Under the pieces are notes generated by a model that made no database searches, was not told where the DNA came from, and worked only from the letters and a program-made list of their open reading frames with translations. Positions 31,508-40,807 of a stretch of 40,884 nt of DNA are shown piece by piece (position 1 is the first letter of the stretch; each line of letters opens with the position of its first letter). Origin of the DNA: Lachnospiraceae bacterium UBA2860 (GTDB lineage: Bacteria > Bacillota > Clostridia > Lachnospirales > Lachnospiraceae); NCBI GenBank assembly GCA_002350625.1, contig DEFE01000022.1:3684-44567 (forward strand), in the 5' to 3' direction. A program made the translations under genes and the position numbers.

Positions 31508-34500
31508 ATGAGCGCTGAGAAACAATATGTTACTGTAGACGGCAACGAAGCGGCTGCTTACGTTGCCTATGCTTTAACGGAAATCGCCGCGATCTATCCG
31601 ATCACGCCGTCGTCTCCGATGGCCGGAAAGACGGATCTGTGGTCCGCAAAAGGAAAGAAAAATCTGTTCGGGCAGACTGTGCGGCTCGTGGAGATGCAGT
31701 CGGAGGCCGGCGCTGCGGCGGCGGTACACGGCGCGCTTCAGAGCGGCGCGCTCGCGACAAGCTTTACCTCTTCGCAGGGCCTTATGCTGATGATTCCCGT
31801 TCTGCACAGAATCGCCGGCGAGCGGCTTCCGGGCGTGCTTCATGTCGCCTCGAGAACGGTCGGGTCACACGCGCTTTCGATCTTCGGCGATCATTCCGAC
31901 GTCATGAACTGCCGGCAGACCGGCTTTGCGCTTCTTAGCACGGGCAGCGTCCAGGAAGTGATGGATCTCGCGGGCGTCGCTCACCTTGCGGCCATCAAGG
32001 GGCGCATTCCTTTCCTGCATTTCTTTGACGGATTCCGCACGTCCCATGAGATCGACAAGGTCGAGCAGATCTCTTATGAGGATCTTGAAGGCCTGCTGGA
32101 CCGGGACGCGCTCGACGCCTTCCGCGCGCACGCGCTGAATCCCGAGCATCCCATGCTCCGCGCGACCGTACAGAATCCGGATATCTTCTTCCAGGTCCGC
32201 GAGGCCAACAATACGGATTATCAGGCGCTCCCGGACATCGTGGAAGATTACATGCAGAAGATCGGAGAGATCACCGGCAGGGAATATCATCTTTTCAATT
32301 ACTACGGCGCTCCCGATGCAGAGCGCGTCATCGTGGCCATGGGCTCCGTGAGCGGCTGCATCGAAGAGGTGGTGGACGAGCTTGTGAAAAGAGGAGAGAA
32401 GGTCGGCTTTGTGCAAGTACACCTGATGCGGCCCTTTGATATCGCGCGCTTTACGCAAGCTGTTCCCGCAACCTGCAAGGCTCTCGCCGTGCTCGACCGC
32501 ACGAAGGAAATCGGCAGCGCCGGCGAACCGCTCTACCAGGATGTCCGCACAGCCCTCTACGGAAGAGAGCATCTCAAAGTCGTCGGCGGCCGCTACGGCC
32601 TGTCCTCCAAGGACACGACGCCCGCGCAGATCTTCGCCGTCTTCGAGCATCTGAAGCATGAAGATCCGTTTAGCAGCTTTACGATCGGCATCGTGGACGA
32701 CGTGACGCATCTGTCCCTTCCCGAGCCGCCCGTGGATTATCAAGGCGACGCAGGCGTCGTCAGCTGCAAATTCTGGGGTCTCGGCTCAGACGGCACGGTG
32801 GGCGCCAACAAGAACACCGTGGAGATTATTAACAGCCACACATCGAAGTTTGCGCAGGCATATTTTGAATATGACGCCAAGAAATCCTACGGCGTGACAA
32901 AGAGCCACCTGCGCTTCGGCGACAGGCCGATCCGCTCCTCCTACTACGTGAAGCATGCGGATTTTGTCGCCTGCCACAATCCGACTTATATTGAGAAGTT
33001 CGACATCGTCTCCGAGATCAAGGACGGCGGGACGCTGCTTCTCAACTGCCCGTGGAGCGGAGAGGCCCTTGAGAAGCATCTGCCGGCCGATGTGAAACGG
33101 CAGCTCGCGTCGCGGAATATCCGCTTCTACACGATCGACGCTGGAAAGATCGCAGCTGACCTGGGACTCGGGAACCATTTCAATATGGTCCTGCAATCCG
33201 CGTTCTTCCATCTGATGCCCGTCATCCCGGTCGAAGACGCCGTCTCCTACATGAAGGACGCGGCGAAGAAGACGTATTTCGCCAAGGGAGAAGAGGTCGT
33301 ATCGAAGAATCTGGCCGCCATCGACGCCGGCGAAGAAGGGCTCGTCCGGATCGATGTGCCCGCCGCGTGGAAGGATGCTGAAGATGCGCCCATGCCTCCG
33401 CGGGATGTGCCGGAAGTCGTAACTAAGATCCTTGATCCGATCAATCTGCAGAAAGGCGACGATCTGCCTGTCAGCGCTTTCGGCAAGTACATCGACGGCG
33501 TCATGGACATGGGGCTCACCGCCTATGAGAAGCGGGGCATTGCCGTGCGCGTGCCGGTCTGGTCCCCCGATAAGTGCCTGCAGTGCAACAAGTGCAGCTA
33601 TGTCTGCCCGCACGCCGTGATCAGGCCATATCTTCTCACGGAGGAGGAGAAGGCCGCAGCGCCGTCCGCCATGCTTTTTGCCGAGGCGAAAGGTGCGCAG
33701 GCGAAGGGACTCAGTTTTACGCTGCAGGTAAGCGCGCTCGACTGCACGGGCTGCGGCAGCTGCGTCGAATCCTGCCCGGCGAAGGAGAAGGCGATCCGCA
33801 TGACGCCTGTCAACGAGCTTCCGGACACAAAAGAGGCATGGAGCTATGCGCTCGGTCTTTCGGATAAAGGCGATCTGTTCCCGCCCTATACGGTGAAGGG
33901 AAGCCAGTTCAGACGGCCGCTCCTTGAGTTCTCGGCGGCCTGTGCGGGATGCGGAGAGACGCCGTACGCCAAGCTGCTCACACAGCTCTTCGGCGACCGC
34001 GTCTACTGGGCCAACGCGACGGGCTGCTCCCAGGCCTGGGGCAGCGCGATGCCCGGCATCCCCTACGCGACGGGACCGGACGGCCGCGGACCTGCCTGGA
34101 CGAACTCGCTCTTTGAAAACAACGCGGAGTTCTCGCTCGGCATGGTGCTGTCCGTCGGACAGCAAAGAGAAGCGGAGCGGATGCGCGTCGAAGCCCTGAA
34201 GGAGACGTGTGATGACGCGGCAGTCCTTCAGGCTGTCGACGGATGGCTTAAGACCTATGATGACTTTGAGAAAAACGGTGAGGCCAGCAAAAAGCTCGTC
34301 GAAGCGCTCCGCAGCTGCCCGGATGAGAAGGCAAAGCAGGTTCTGAAATACGCGGACCAGCTTGCCAAGAAGACCTTCTGGATGTTCGGCGGCGACGGAT
34401 GGGCTTATGACATCGGCTTCGGCGGCCTCGACCACGTAGTGGCGAGCGGCGAAAATGTCAATGTGCTCATCGTGGACACGGAGGTCTACTCGAATACGGG

Positions 34501-35005
34501 CGGACAGTCCTCGAAAGCGACGCCGATCGGCGCTGTCGCCCAGTTTGCCGCTTCCGGGAATAAACGCCCGAAGAAGGATCTCGGCGGCATGCTGATGACC
34601 TACGGCAACGTCTACGTCGCGCAGGTGGCGATGGGCGCGGATAACGCGCAGCTCTTAAAGGCCATTCAGGAAGCGCAGGCGTTTGACGGGCCGAGCGTCA
34701 TCATCGCCTATGCGCCCTGCCAGTCGCACGGATTAAAGTGCGGCATGGCGAAGGTGCAGGACGAGATGAAGCGCGCCGTGGAGGCCGGTTACTGGCACCT
34801 GTACCGCTACAATCCGGCAAAGGAGCCCAAATTCACTTTGGATTCCAAAGAGCCGGTGCGCCCTTATGAGGAGTTCCTTGACGGCGAGGTCCGGTACGCG
34901 TCTCTTAAGCGGACGTTCCCGGAAAATGCCGAGACGCTCTTTGCCGCAGGGGCAAAGGCGGCGAAGGAGAGATACGAAGAGCTTAAAGCAAAAGAGCGCA
35001 GCTGA
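31508..35005 (+). CDS. nifJ: Pyruvate:ferredoxin (flavodoxin) oxidoreductase
   Basis: A 1165-residue homodimer-type PFOR that converts pyruvate and CoA to acetyl-CoA, CO2 and reduced ferredoxin with thiamine diphosphate. Domains in order: N-terminal pyrimidine-binding domain (AIYPITPSSPM, EMQSEAGAAAAVHG, TSSQGLMLMIP), CoA/linker domains, a two-cluster ferredoxin insert (CLQCNKCSYVCPH at about 690, CTGCGSCVESCP at about 745), and the thiamine-binding domain (CAGCGETPYAKL at about 811, GDGWAYDIGFGGLDHV, SNTGGQSSKATP). All expected cluster cysteines are present. AAGGAG lies seven bases before the ATG, 23 bases after the fusion gene, so it is probably co-transcribed. It feeds acetyl-CoA to Pta/AckA. 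Confidence 0.97.
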   Translation: MSAEKQYVTVDGNEAAAYVAYALTEIAAIYPITPSSPMAGKTDLWSAKGKKNLFGQTVRLVEMQSEAGAAAAVHGALQSGALATSFTSSQGLMLMIPVLHRIAGERLPGVLHVASRTVGSHALSIFGDHSDVMNCRQTGFALLSTGSVQEVMDLAGVAHLAAIKGRIPFLHFFDGFRTSHEIDKVEQISYEDLEGLLDRDALDAFRAHALNPEHPMLRATVQNPDIFFQVREANNTDYQALPDIVEDYMQKIGEITGREYHLFNYYGAPDAERVIVAMGSVSGCIEEVVDELVKRGEKVGFVQVHLMRPFDIARFTQAVPATCKALAVLDRTKEIGSAGEPLYQDVRTALYGREHLKVVGGRYGLSSKDTTPAQIFAVFEHLKHEDPFSSFTIGIVDDVTHLSLPEPPVDYQGDAGVVSCKFWGLGSDGTVGANKNTVEIINSHTSKFAQAYFEYDAKKSYGVTKSHLRFGDRPIRSSYYVKHADFVACHNPTYIEKFDIVSEIKDGGTLLLNCPWSGEALEKHLPADVKRQLASRNIRFYTIDAGKIAADLGLGNHFNMVLQSAFFHLMPVIPVEDAVSYMKDAAKKTYFAKGEEVVSKNLAAIDAGEEGLVRIDVPAAWKDAEDAPMPPRDVPEVVTKILDPINLQKGDDLPVSAFGKYIDGVMDMGLTAYEKRGIAVRVPVWSPDKCLQCNKCSYVCPHAVIRPYLLTEEEKAAAPSAMLFAEAKGAQAKGLSFTLQVSALDCTGCGSCVESCPAKEKAIRMTPVNELPDTKEAWSYALGLSDKGDLFPPYTVKGSQFRRPLLEFSAACAGCGETPYAKLLTQLFGDRVYWANATGCSQAWGSAMPGIPYATGPDGRGPAWTNSLFENNAEFSLGMVLSVGQQREAERMRVEALKETCDDAAVLQAVDGWLKTYDDFEKNGEASKKLVEALRSCPDEKAKQVLKYADQLAKKTFWMFGGDGWAYDIGFGGLDHVVASGENVNVLIVDTEVYSNTGGQSSKATPIGAVAQFAASGNKRPKKDLGGMLMTYGNVYVAQVAMGADNAQLLKAIQEAQAFDGPSVIIAYAPCQSHGLKCGMAKVQDEMKRAVEAGYWHLYRYNPAKEPKFTLDSKEPVRPYEEFLDGEVRYASLKRTFPENAETLFAAGAKAAKERYEELKAKERS

Positions 35006-35023
35006 GGCTGCGCCCGCGATAGA

Positions 35024-35058
35024 AGCAGAAGCTGCCTGTGAAAAAGGCAGCTTCTGCT
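35024..35058. terminator. Hairpin between convergent nifJ and hflX
   Basis: A perfect 14-bp stem (35024-35037 against 35045-35058, AGCAGAAGCTGCCT) with a seven-base loop. Neither side has a T-run, but the hairpin lies between two convergent genes and could stop transcription in both directions or stabilise both 3' ends. Confidence 0.72.
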
Positions 35059-35076
35059 GTGAAAAACGGTCTTAAA

Positions 35077-36384
35077 TTACTTGAGATAGGCCTTGTAGCG
35101 CTCAATCTCATCTGCCGTGAGCATGGCTGAGACCAGCGTGCCCGTATCGGTGTAAGAAAGGATTCGCATGTCGGATCCTTTTTTTAATGTGTTTATGATC
35201 TGCCCCTCCGCGTAGGGAATGAGCAGCGTACATGCCGTGTGTCCGGCTGTCAGCGCCTCCTCTATGGCCTCTACCAGCCGCTTTATGTCTTCCTGCGATT
35301 TTGCCGAGATCGTGATGCGGCGGTCATCCTCCCGCATGCCGGGAACGGAGACCGCGTCGGAGCGGAATTCACCGAGCTGATCCGCTTTGTTGAAGACATA
35401 AAAGCGCGGAATGGATCCTGCGCCGATCTCTTCAAGCGTCTGAATCGTCACTTTCAGATGCTCCCGGAAATCGGGATCAGAGATGTCGGAGACGATCATG
35501 AGGAGGTCCGCGTACTTCGTCTCCTCCAGCGTCGAGCGGAAGGCTTTAACAAGCGTCGCGGGAAGATGGTCGATAAATCCGACGGTATCGGTGAGCAGGA
35601 AGGGCTGAAGGCCCCCGCCGGGCTCGATCCGGCGGATACTTGTGTCAAGGGTGGCAAAGAGCATGTCCTCCTCGTAAACCAGCTTTCCGGCCTCCGTGCC
35701 GTAAAGAGAGAGAACGCCGTTCAAAATGGTGGACTTCCCCGCATTGGTGTATCCGACGAGAGAGACGCGCTTTATGCCTGACCGCATCCGCGCGCGCCGC
35801 TGCGTGTTTCTCTCCATCTCGACTTCATCGAGTTCCCGGCGCAGCTGCGCCATGCGCTGTTCGATAAGGCGGCGGTCAAGCTCAATCTTTTTTTCACCGG
35901 CGCCGCGGTTAGACATGGAGCCGCTCGCCCCGCCCTGGCGGCCGAGTTCGTCGTGCATGCCTGCGAGGCGCGGAAGAAGATAGGTGAGGCGCGCGTAATC
36001 GACCTGCAGCCGCGCTTCGCGCGTCCTCGCGCGCTCCGAAAAGATCTTCAGGATGAGCGCCGTGCGGTCCAGCACCTCACACTTCATGGCATTTCCGAGA
36101 TTCCGCAGCTGCATGGGCGTGAGCTGCGAGTCGACGATCACGAGATCTGTGCCCGTCATCCCGAGATAGGCGGCAATCTCGCTGATTTTTCCGCTGCCGA
36201 TATAATATCCCGTGTTCACGCGCGGCAGAGACTGCGTAAAAACGGCAGCCGGCTCAATACCGGCTGCTTCAGCGAGCTCTGCGAGCTCTTTCATGGATCG
36301 TTCAAAATCCTCGCCCGTGCGGCCCGTATTAAGGCCCACAAGCGCGGCGCGGCGCAGGCCGCCCTCATCCTTCACTGTGTGCAT
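35077..36384 (-). CDS. hflX: Ribosome-associated GTPase HflX
   Basis: A 435-residue GTPase that splits stalled or stressed ribosomes. The N-terminal HflX domain (about 10-190) includes NTGYYIGSGK, IVDSQLTPMQLRNL and the RLTYLLPRLAGM coil; the G domain has GYTNAGKST, DTVGF, NKAD and SAKS. A glycine-rich linker (GRQGGASGSMSNRGAGEKK) precedes the coiled helices. Its start lies inside the last 20 bases of the upstream activase gene, with AAGGATAAGAAGA before the ATG, so it is coupled to it. Confidence 0.95.
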   Translation of the reverse strand: MHTVKDEGGLRRAALVGLNTGRTGEDFERSMKELAELAEAAGIEPAAVFTQSLPRVNTGYYIGSGKISEIAAYLGMTGTDLVIVDSQLTPMQLRNLGNAMKCEVLDRTALILKIFSERARTREARLQVDYARLTYLLPRLAGMHDELGRQGGASGSMSNRGAGEKKIELDRRLIEQRMAQLRRELDEVEMERNTQRRARMRSGIKRVSLVGYTNAGKSTILNGVLSLYGTEAGKLVYEEDMLFATLDTSIRRIEPGGGLQPFLLTDTVGFIDHLPATLVKAFRSTLEETKYADLLMIVSDISDPDFREHLKVTIQTLEEIGAGSIPRFYVFNKADQLGEFRSDAVSVPGMREDDRRITISAKSQEDIKRLVEAIEEALTAGHTACTLLIPYAEGQIINTLKKGSDMRILSYTDTGTLVSAMLTADEIERYKAYLK

Positions 36385-39300
36385 TCTTCTTATCCTTCAG
36401 ATTCTGTACGGCCGTGCTCAGCATGAGCTTGATGCGGTTCAGCTGATTGACCTCGGAGGCGCCCGGGTCGTAATCGACGGCGGCGATGTTCGCTTCCGGA
36501 TAGCGCCTGCGGATCTCCTTGATCACGCCTTTGCCGACGATGTGATTCGGCAGGCAGGCGAAGGGCTGGATGCAGACGATATTCGGTACGCCTTCGCCGA
36601 TCAGCTCCAGCATCTCGCCGGTCAGGAACCATCCCTCGCCGGTCTGGTTGCCGTTGGAAACGATCGGGGAGGCGTCCTTCGCCAGATCCGCGATCTTCGC
36701 CGGCGGCGTAAAATGCCGGCTCTTCTTAAATTCCGCGGAAGCCGCGCCCCTTAAGAGTTCCACCGCCTCGACGGCCGCGTTCATCTTGAGCTTGTGCGAG
36801 AGCGGGAAGCCGAGATTATCCGTCTTGAAATTGCCGTTGTAGAAGCTGTACTGGAAGAAGTCCAGCAGATCCGGCACAACGGCTTCGGCGCCTTCCTTTT
36901 CAAGGAGCTCGGCAAGCTGATTGTTCGCGGTCGGAGAGAACTTGACGAGGATCTCGCCGACGATGCCGACTCTGGGCTTCACTTCATCCGTGATCGGCAG
37001 GTTGTCGAAGTCGTGGATGATGCTTCTGCAGATCTGATTGTAGCGGCGGAAGCCGACGGAACCCTTCAGGAAATCCCTGCATACACGATCCCATTTCCGA
37101 TACATCCTGTTTGCCGAGCCGCTCTCGCGCTCATAAGGACGCATCCGGTAGAGACATTTCATGAGAATGTCGCCGAGGACGACCGCGTAGACCAGCTTCA
37201 CGGCGATCTTCGGGTTCAGCTTAAAGCCGGGCTGCTTTTCCAGCCCGCTCACATTGAGCGAGATGACAGGCACCTGGGAGAGGCCGGCCTTCTCCAGAGC
37301 GCGCCTTATGAAGCCGATATAATTTGACGCGCGGCAGCCGCCGCCGGTCTGCGTCATGATGACCGCCGTGCGGTTCACGTCATATCGGCCGCTCGTCAGC
37401 GCCTCCATGAGCTGCCCGACGACGATGAGCGAAGGATAGCAGGCGTCGTTATTGACGTATTTCAGTCCCATGTCGATGGCGCTGCGGTTGTCATTGCCGA
37501 GGATCTCGAAGTGATAGCCCTCTGAATTAAAGGCCTCTTCCAGGAGACGGAAATGGATCGGCGACATCTGCGGGGACAGAATCGTATAGGTTTCCCGCAT
37601 CTCCTCGGTGAAGACAGCTTTTTCGATCGAGGAGGGAACGATCTTCGTCTCCGGCGCCTTTGCCTTCCTGACGCGGATCGCGGCAAGAAGCGAGCGCACG
37701 CGGATGCGGGCGGCGCCGAGGTTATTCACCTCGTCAATTTTGAGGCAGGTATAGATCCGGCCGCTTCTCGACAGGATTTCCTGCACCTGGTCCGTCGTCA
37801 CGGCGTCGACGCCGCAGCCGAAGGAATTGAGCTGGATGATGTCGAGGTCCGGGCGCGTCTTGATGTAGTTCGCGGCCGCGTAGAGGCGCGTGTGATACAT
37901 CCACTGGTCATTGACGCGCAAGGGGCGCTCGAGACTCCCCAGATGAGAGATCGAGTCCTCCGTGAGCACGGCCATTCCGTAGGAGTTGATCAGCTCCGGT
38001 ATCCCGTGGTTGATCTCAGGGTCGATGTGATACGGTCTTCCGGCGAGCACGATGCCGTGGCGGCCGGTCTCCTCGAGATACTTCAGCGTCTCCTCGCCCT
38101 TCTTCTCGATATCGGTGCGCGCGCGGGACTGCTCCTCCCAGGCGGCCCTGGCGGCGTTCCTCACCTCGATCTTCGGCAGATCGCGGAAAATGGCGAGCAT
38201 CCGGTTCGTGAAGGTGCGCTCGTCCGTGAGCGCGAGGAAAGGATTCATGAAGCGGATGGACGGATCCTTCAGCTCCTCGATATTGTTCTTGATATTCTCC
38301 GCGTAGCTCGTCACGATCGGGCAGTTGTAGTGGTTGACGGATTCCGGAAACTCGTTCCGCTCATACGGAATGCAGGGATAGAAGATAAATTTCACGCCCT
38401 GCCTGATCAGCCACGTCACGTGTCCGTGCGCGAGCTTCGCCGGATAGCATTCGGATTCACTCGGAATCGATTCGATGCCGAGTTCATACATCTTGTGCGT
38501 CGAGGTCGGCGAGAGCACGACCTCGTAGCCGAGCTTCGTGAAAAACGTGAACCAGAGCGGGTAGTTCTCAAACATGTTGAGAACGCGCGGGATGCCGACC
38601 TGTCCGCGCGGCGCCTGGTCCGCGGCCAGCGGCTTGTAGCCGAAGATCCGCTTATATTTGTAGTCATAGAGATTGGGCAGATGGTCCTTGTTTTTCTCTT
38701 TGCCGATGCCTCTTTCGCAGCGGTTGCCGGAGATATACTTCCGGCCGCCCGGGAAGTGGTTGATCGTCAGACGGCAGGTATTGGTGCAGCCGTGGCAATG
38801 GGACATCGTCGTCGAGTAGCGGAAGGCCTCGATCTGCTCAAGCGAGAGCATGGTTGTCGGACGGTTCTCGTCAAAGCGCTCCCTGGCGATCAGCGCTGCG
38901 CCGAAAGCGCCCATGATGCCGGCGATGTCGGGACGGATGACCTCGCAGTCCGCGATTCTTTCAAAGGCTCTCAGCACCGCGTCGTTGTAGAAGGTGCCGC
39001 CCTGAACCACGATGTTGCTGCCGAGCTCGGAGGCGTCAGAGACCTTGATGACTTTATAGAGCGCATTTTTGATGACGGAATAGGCGAGGCCCGCGGAGAT
39101 ATCCGCGACCGTGGCGCCTTCCTTCTGCGCCTGCTTGACCTTGGAGTTCATGAAGACGGTGCAGCGGGTGCCCAGATCAATCGGGTGCTCCGCAAAAAGA
39201 GCCGCCTTCGCGAAATCCTGTACGCTGTAGTCGAGCGTCTTCGCGAAATTCTCGATAAAGGAGCCGCAGCCGGAGGAGCAGGCCTCGTTGAGCATGACAT

Positions 39301-40657
39301 CGTCCACCGCGTGATCCCTGATGCGGATACACTTCATGTCCTGTCCGCCGATATCGAGGATGCAGTCGACGTCCGGGTCAAAAAACTGCGCGGCATAGTA
39401 ATGGGAAATGGTCTCCACCTCGCCCTCGTCGAGGAGAAGCGCCGCCTTGATCAGCGCCTCGCCGTAACCGGTGGAGCAGGAGCCGGCGATGGTGACGCCG
39501 TCCGGCATATGCGCGTAGGTCTCCTTGATCGCGCGGATCGAGGTCGCAAGCGGATCGCCGTGATTGTTGTCATAGAATGAATAGAGCAGCTTTCCGTCCT
39601 CGGAGATGAGGGCCGTCTTCGTCGTCGTCGAGCCCGCGTCAATGCCGAGAAAGGCTCTGCCGCTGTAGGAGGACAGATCCTGCTTCTCAACGCTGTAGCG
39701 GTCCTGACGGGCCCGGAAAGAATTGTATTCGTCGTCGGAGGCGAAGAGCGGCTCCATGCGGTTCACTTCAAATTCGAGGGCGACGCCTTCCGCAAGCCGG
39801 TCGGAGAGCGCGCGGAGCGTGACCGACGCATCGGCGCTGGCCCGGCTCCCTTTCTTCGCCTCGTTCTCCGCTTCCTCCACAGCGTTCATCGCCGCGCCCG
39901 TCGCGGCGAAGAGGTGCGAATTTTCCGGGGCGATCGTGTGCTCCTCATCGAGGCGAAGCGTTCTGACATAGGTCTCTTTGAGCTGGTCGAGGAAGTGGAG
40001 CGGCCCGCCAAGGAAAGCGACATGGCCGCGGATCGGCTTGCCGCAGGCAAGGCCCGAGATCGTCTGGTTGCAGACCGCCTGAAAAATGGAGGCGGCGAGG
40101 TCCTCGCGGGTCGCCCCCTCGTTGATAAGCGGCTGGATATCCGTCTTTGCGAACACGCCGCAGCGCGCGGCGATGGGATAAATCGCTTTGTGGCTCCTGG
40201 CGAACTCATTGAGCCCGGCCGCGTCTGTCTGCAGCAGGTCCGCCATCTGGTCGATGAAAGAGCCTGTGCCGCCGGCGCAGATGCCGTTCATGCGCTGTTC
40301 GACGGAGCCATTTTCGAAATAGATGATTTTGGCGTCTTCCCCGCCGAGCTCGATCGCGACGTCGGTTTTCGGGCAGAAGGTTTTCAGAGATGTTGAGACC
40401 GCGACGACTTCCTGCACAAAAGGAATGTTAAGATGCGCCGCCAGTGTAAGTCCGCCCGATCCGGTGATGGCGGGGGAGACGGTGAGGTCGCCGCACGCAT
40501 CCAGCGCTTCCCTGATCAGGGCTGCCGCCGTGCTCTGTATTTCGGCAAAATGGCGCCTGTAGTCGGAGAAGAGTATGTTGTTCTTCTCGTCCATCAAAGC
40601 GATTTTGACCGTTGTAGATCCGATATCAATACCTAATGTATAGGAATGTCTGTTCAT
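36365..40657 (-). CDS. Giant 2-hydroxyacyl-CoA dehydratase activase-like protein
   Basis: A 1430-residue protein; the start at 40657 (MNRHSYTLGIDIGSTT) follows GGAG by five bases. It has two consecutive BcrAD/BadFG-type ATPase modules (about 8-260 with GIDIGSTT and about 335-590 with GIDAGSTT), each keeping the paired cysteines that hold a bridging 4Fe-4S cluster in activases (NGICAGGTG with AARCGVF; NEACSSGCGSF with GTRCTVF). A cysteine-rich segment at about 620-650 (CHGCTNTC) follows, then a DUF2229/dehydratase-like region from about 685 with ESECYPAK, and a C-terminal region with NNDACYPS and GGGCRASNY. Such fusions are widespread in anaerobic Firmicutes, but no substrate is known. ATP-driven electron transfer to a radical or difficult reduction is inferred. 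Confidence 0.9.
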   Translation of the reverse strand: MNRHSYTLGIDIGSTTVKIALMDEKNNILFSDYRRHFAEIQSTAAALIREALDACGDLTVSPAITGSGGLTLAAHLNIPFVQEVVAVSTSLKTFCPKTDVAIELGGEDAKIIYFENGSVEQRMNGICAGGTGSFIDQMADLLQTDAAGLNEFARSHKAIYPIAARCGVFAKTDIQPLINEGATREDLAASIFQAVCNQTISGLACGKPIRGHVAFLGGPLHFLDQLKETYVRTLRLDEEHTIAPENSHLFAATGAAMNAVEEAENEAKKGSRASADASVTLRALSDRLAEGVALEFEVNRMEPLFASDDEYNSFRARQDRYSVEKQDLSSYSGRAFLGIDAGSTTTKTALISEDGKLLYSFYDNNHGDPLATSIRAIKETYAHMPDGVTIAGSCSTGYGEALIKAALLLDEGEVETISHYYAAQFFDPDVDCILDIGGQDMKCIRIRDHAVDDVMLNEACSSGCGSFIENFAKTLDYSVQDFAKAALFAEHPIDLGTRCTVFMNSKVKQAQKEGATVADISAGLAYSVIKNALYKVIKVSDASELGSNIVVQGGTFYNDAVLRAFERIADCEVIRPDIAGIMGAFGAALIARERFDENRPTTMLSLEQIEAFRYSTTMSHCHGCTNTCRLTINHFPGGRKYISGNRCERGIGKEKNKDHLPNLYDYKYKRIFGYKPLAADQAPRGQVGIPRVLNMFENYPLWFTFFTKLGYEVVLSPTSTHKMYELGIESIPSESECYPAKLAHGHVTWLIRQGVKFIFYPCIPYERNEFPESVNHYNCPIVTSYAENIKNNIEELKDPSIRFMNPFLALTDERTFTNRMLAIFRDLPKIEVRNAARAAWEEQSRARTDIEKKGEETLKYLEETGRHGIVLAGRPYHIDPEINHGIPELINSYGMAVLTEDSISHLGSLERPLRVNDQWMYHTRLYAAANYIKTRPDLDIIQLNSFGCGVDAVTTDQVQEILSRSGRIYTCLKIDEVNNLGAARIRVRSLLAAIRVRKAKAPETKIVPSSIEKAVFTEEMRETYTILSPQMSPIHFRLLEEAFNSEGYHFEILGNDNRSAIDMGLKYVNNDACYPSLIVVGQLMEALTSGRYDVNRTAVIMTQTGGGCRASNYIGFIRRALEKAGLSQVPVISLNVSGLEKQPGFKLNPKIAVKLVYAVVLGDILMKCLYRMRPYERESGSANRMYRKWDRVCRDFLKGSVGFRRYNQICRSIIHDFDNLPITDEVKPRVGIVGEILVKFSPTANNQLAELLEKEGAEAVVPDLLDFFQYSFYNGNFKTDNLGFPLSHKLKMNAAVEAVELLRGAASAEFKKSRHFTPPAKIADLAKDASPIVSNGNQTGEGWFLTGEMLELIGEGVPNIVCIQPFACLPNHIVGKGVIKEIRRRYPEANIAAVDYDPGASEVNQLNRIKLMLSTAVQNLKDKKNAHSEG

Positions 40658-40728
40658 GCTGTCTCCTGCATATCCTAAAAGCTTTACATACAAAGCCTTT
40701 TACTTATTGAATCACATAATCATCCGAG

Positions 40729-40757
40729 ATTATAATGCAGAGGGCGTGAAATAACAA
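40729..40757 (-). promoter_or_regulatory. Promoter for the activase-hflX operon
   Basis: On the minus strand: TTGTTA (40757-40752), a 17-base spacer and a perfect TATAAT (40734-40729), about 70 bases before the start codon. Confidence 0.72.
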
Positions 40758-40777
40758 GCGACACATTCCGAAAACCG

Positions 40778-40807
40778 TTGCTTCGCGAAGGCGGCATCTT
40801 CTATAAT
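40778..40807 (+). promoter_or_regulatory. Outward-facing promoter at the right edge
   Basis: TTGCTT at 40778-40783, an 18-base spacer and TATAAT at 40802-40807 on the plus strand. It would drive something that begins in the last 70 bases or beyond the window. Confidence 0.5.

Noticed and set aside
37553..39580. A 675-codon open frame on the plus strand
   Set aside because: It is antisense to the activase-like gene, which has clear motifs throughout; the frame's protein is rich in Arg, Asp and Val with no family resemblance.
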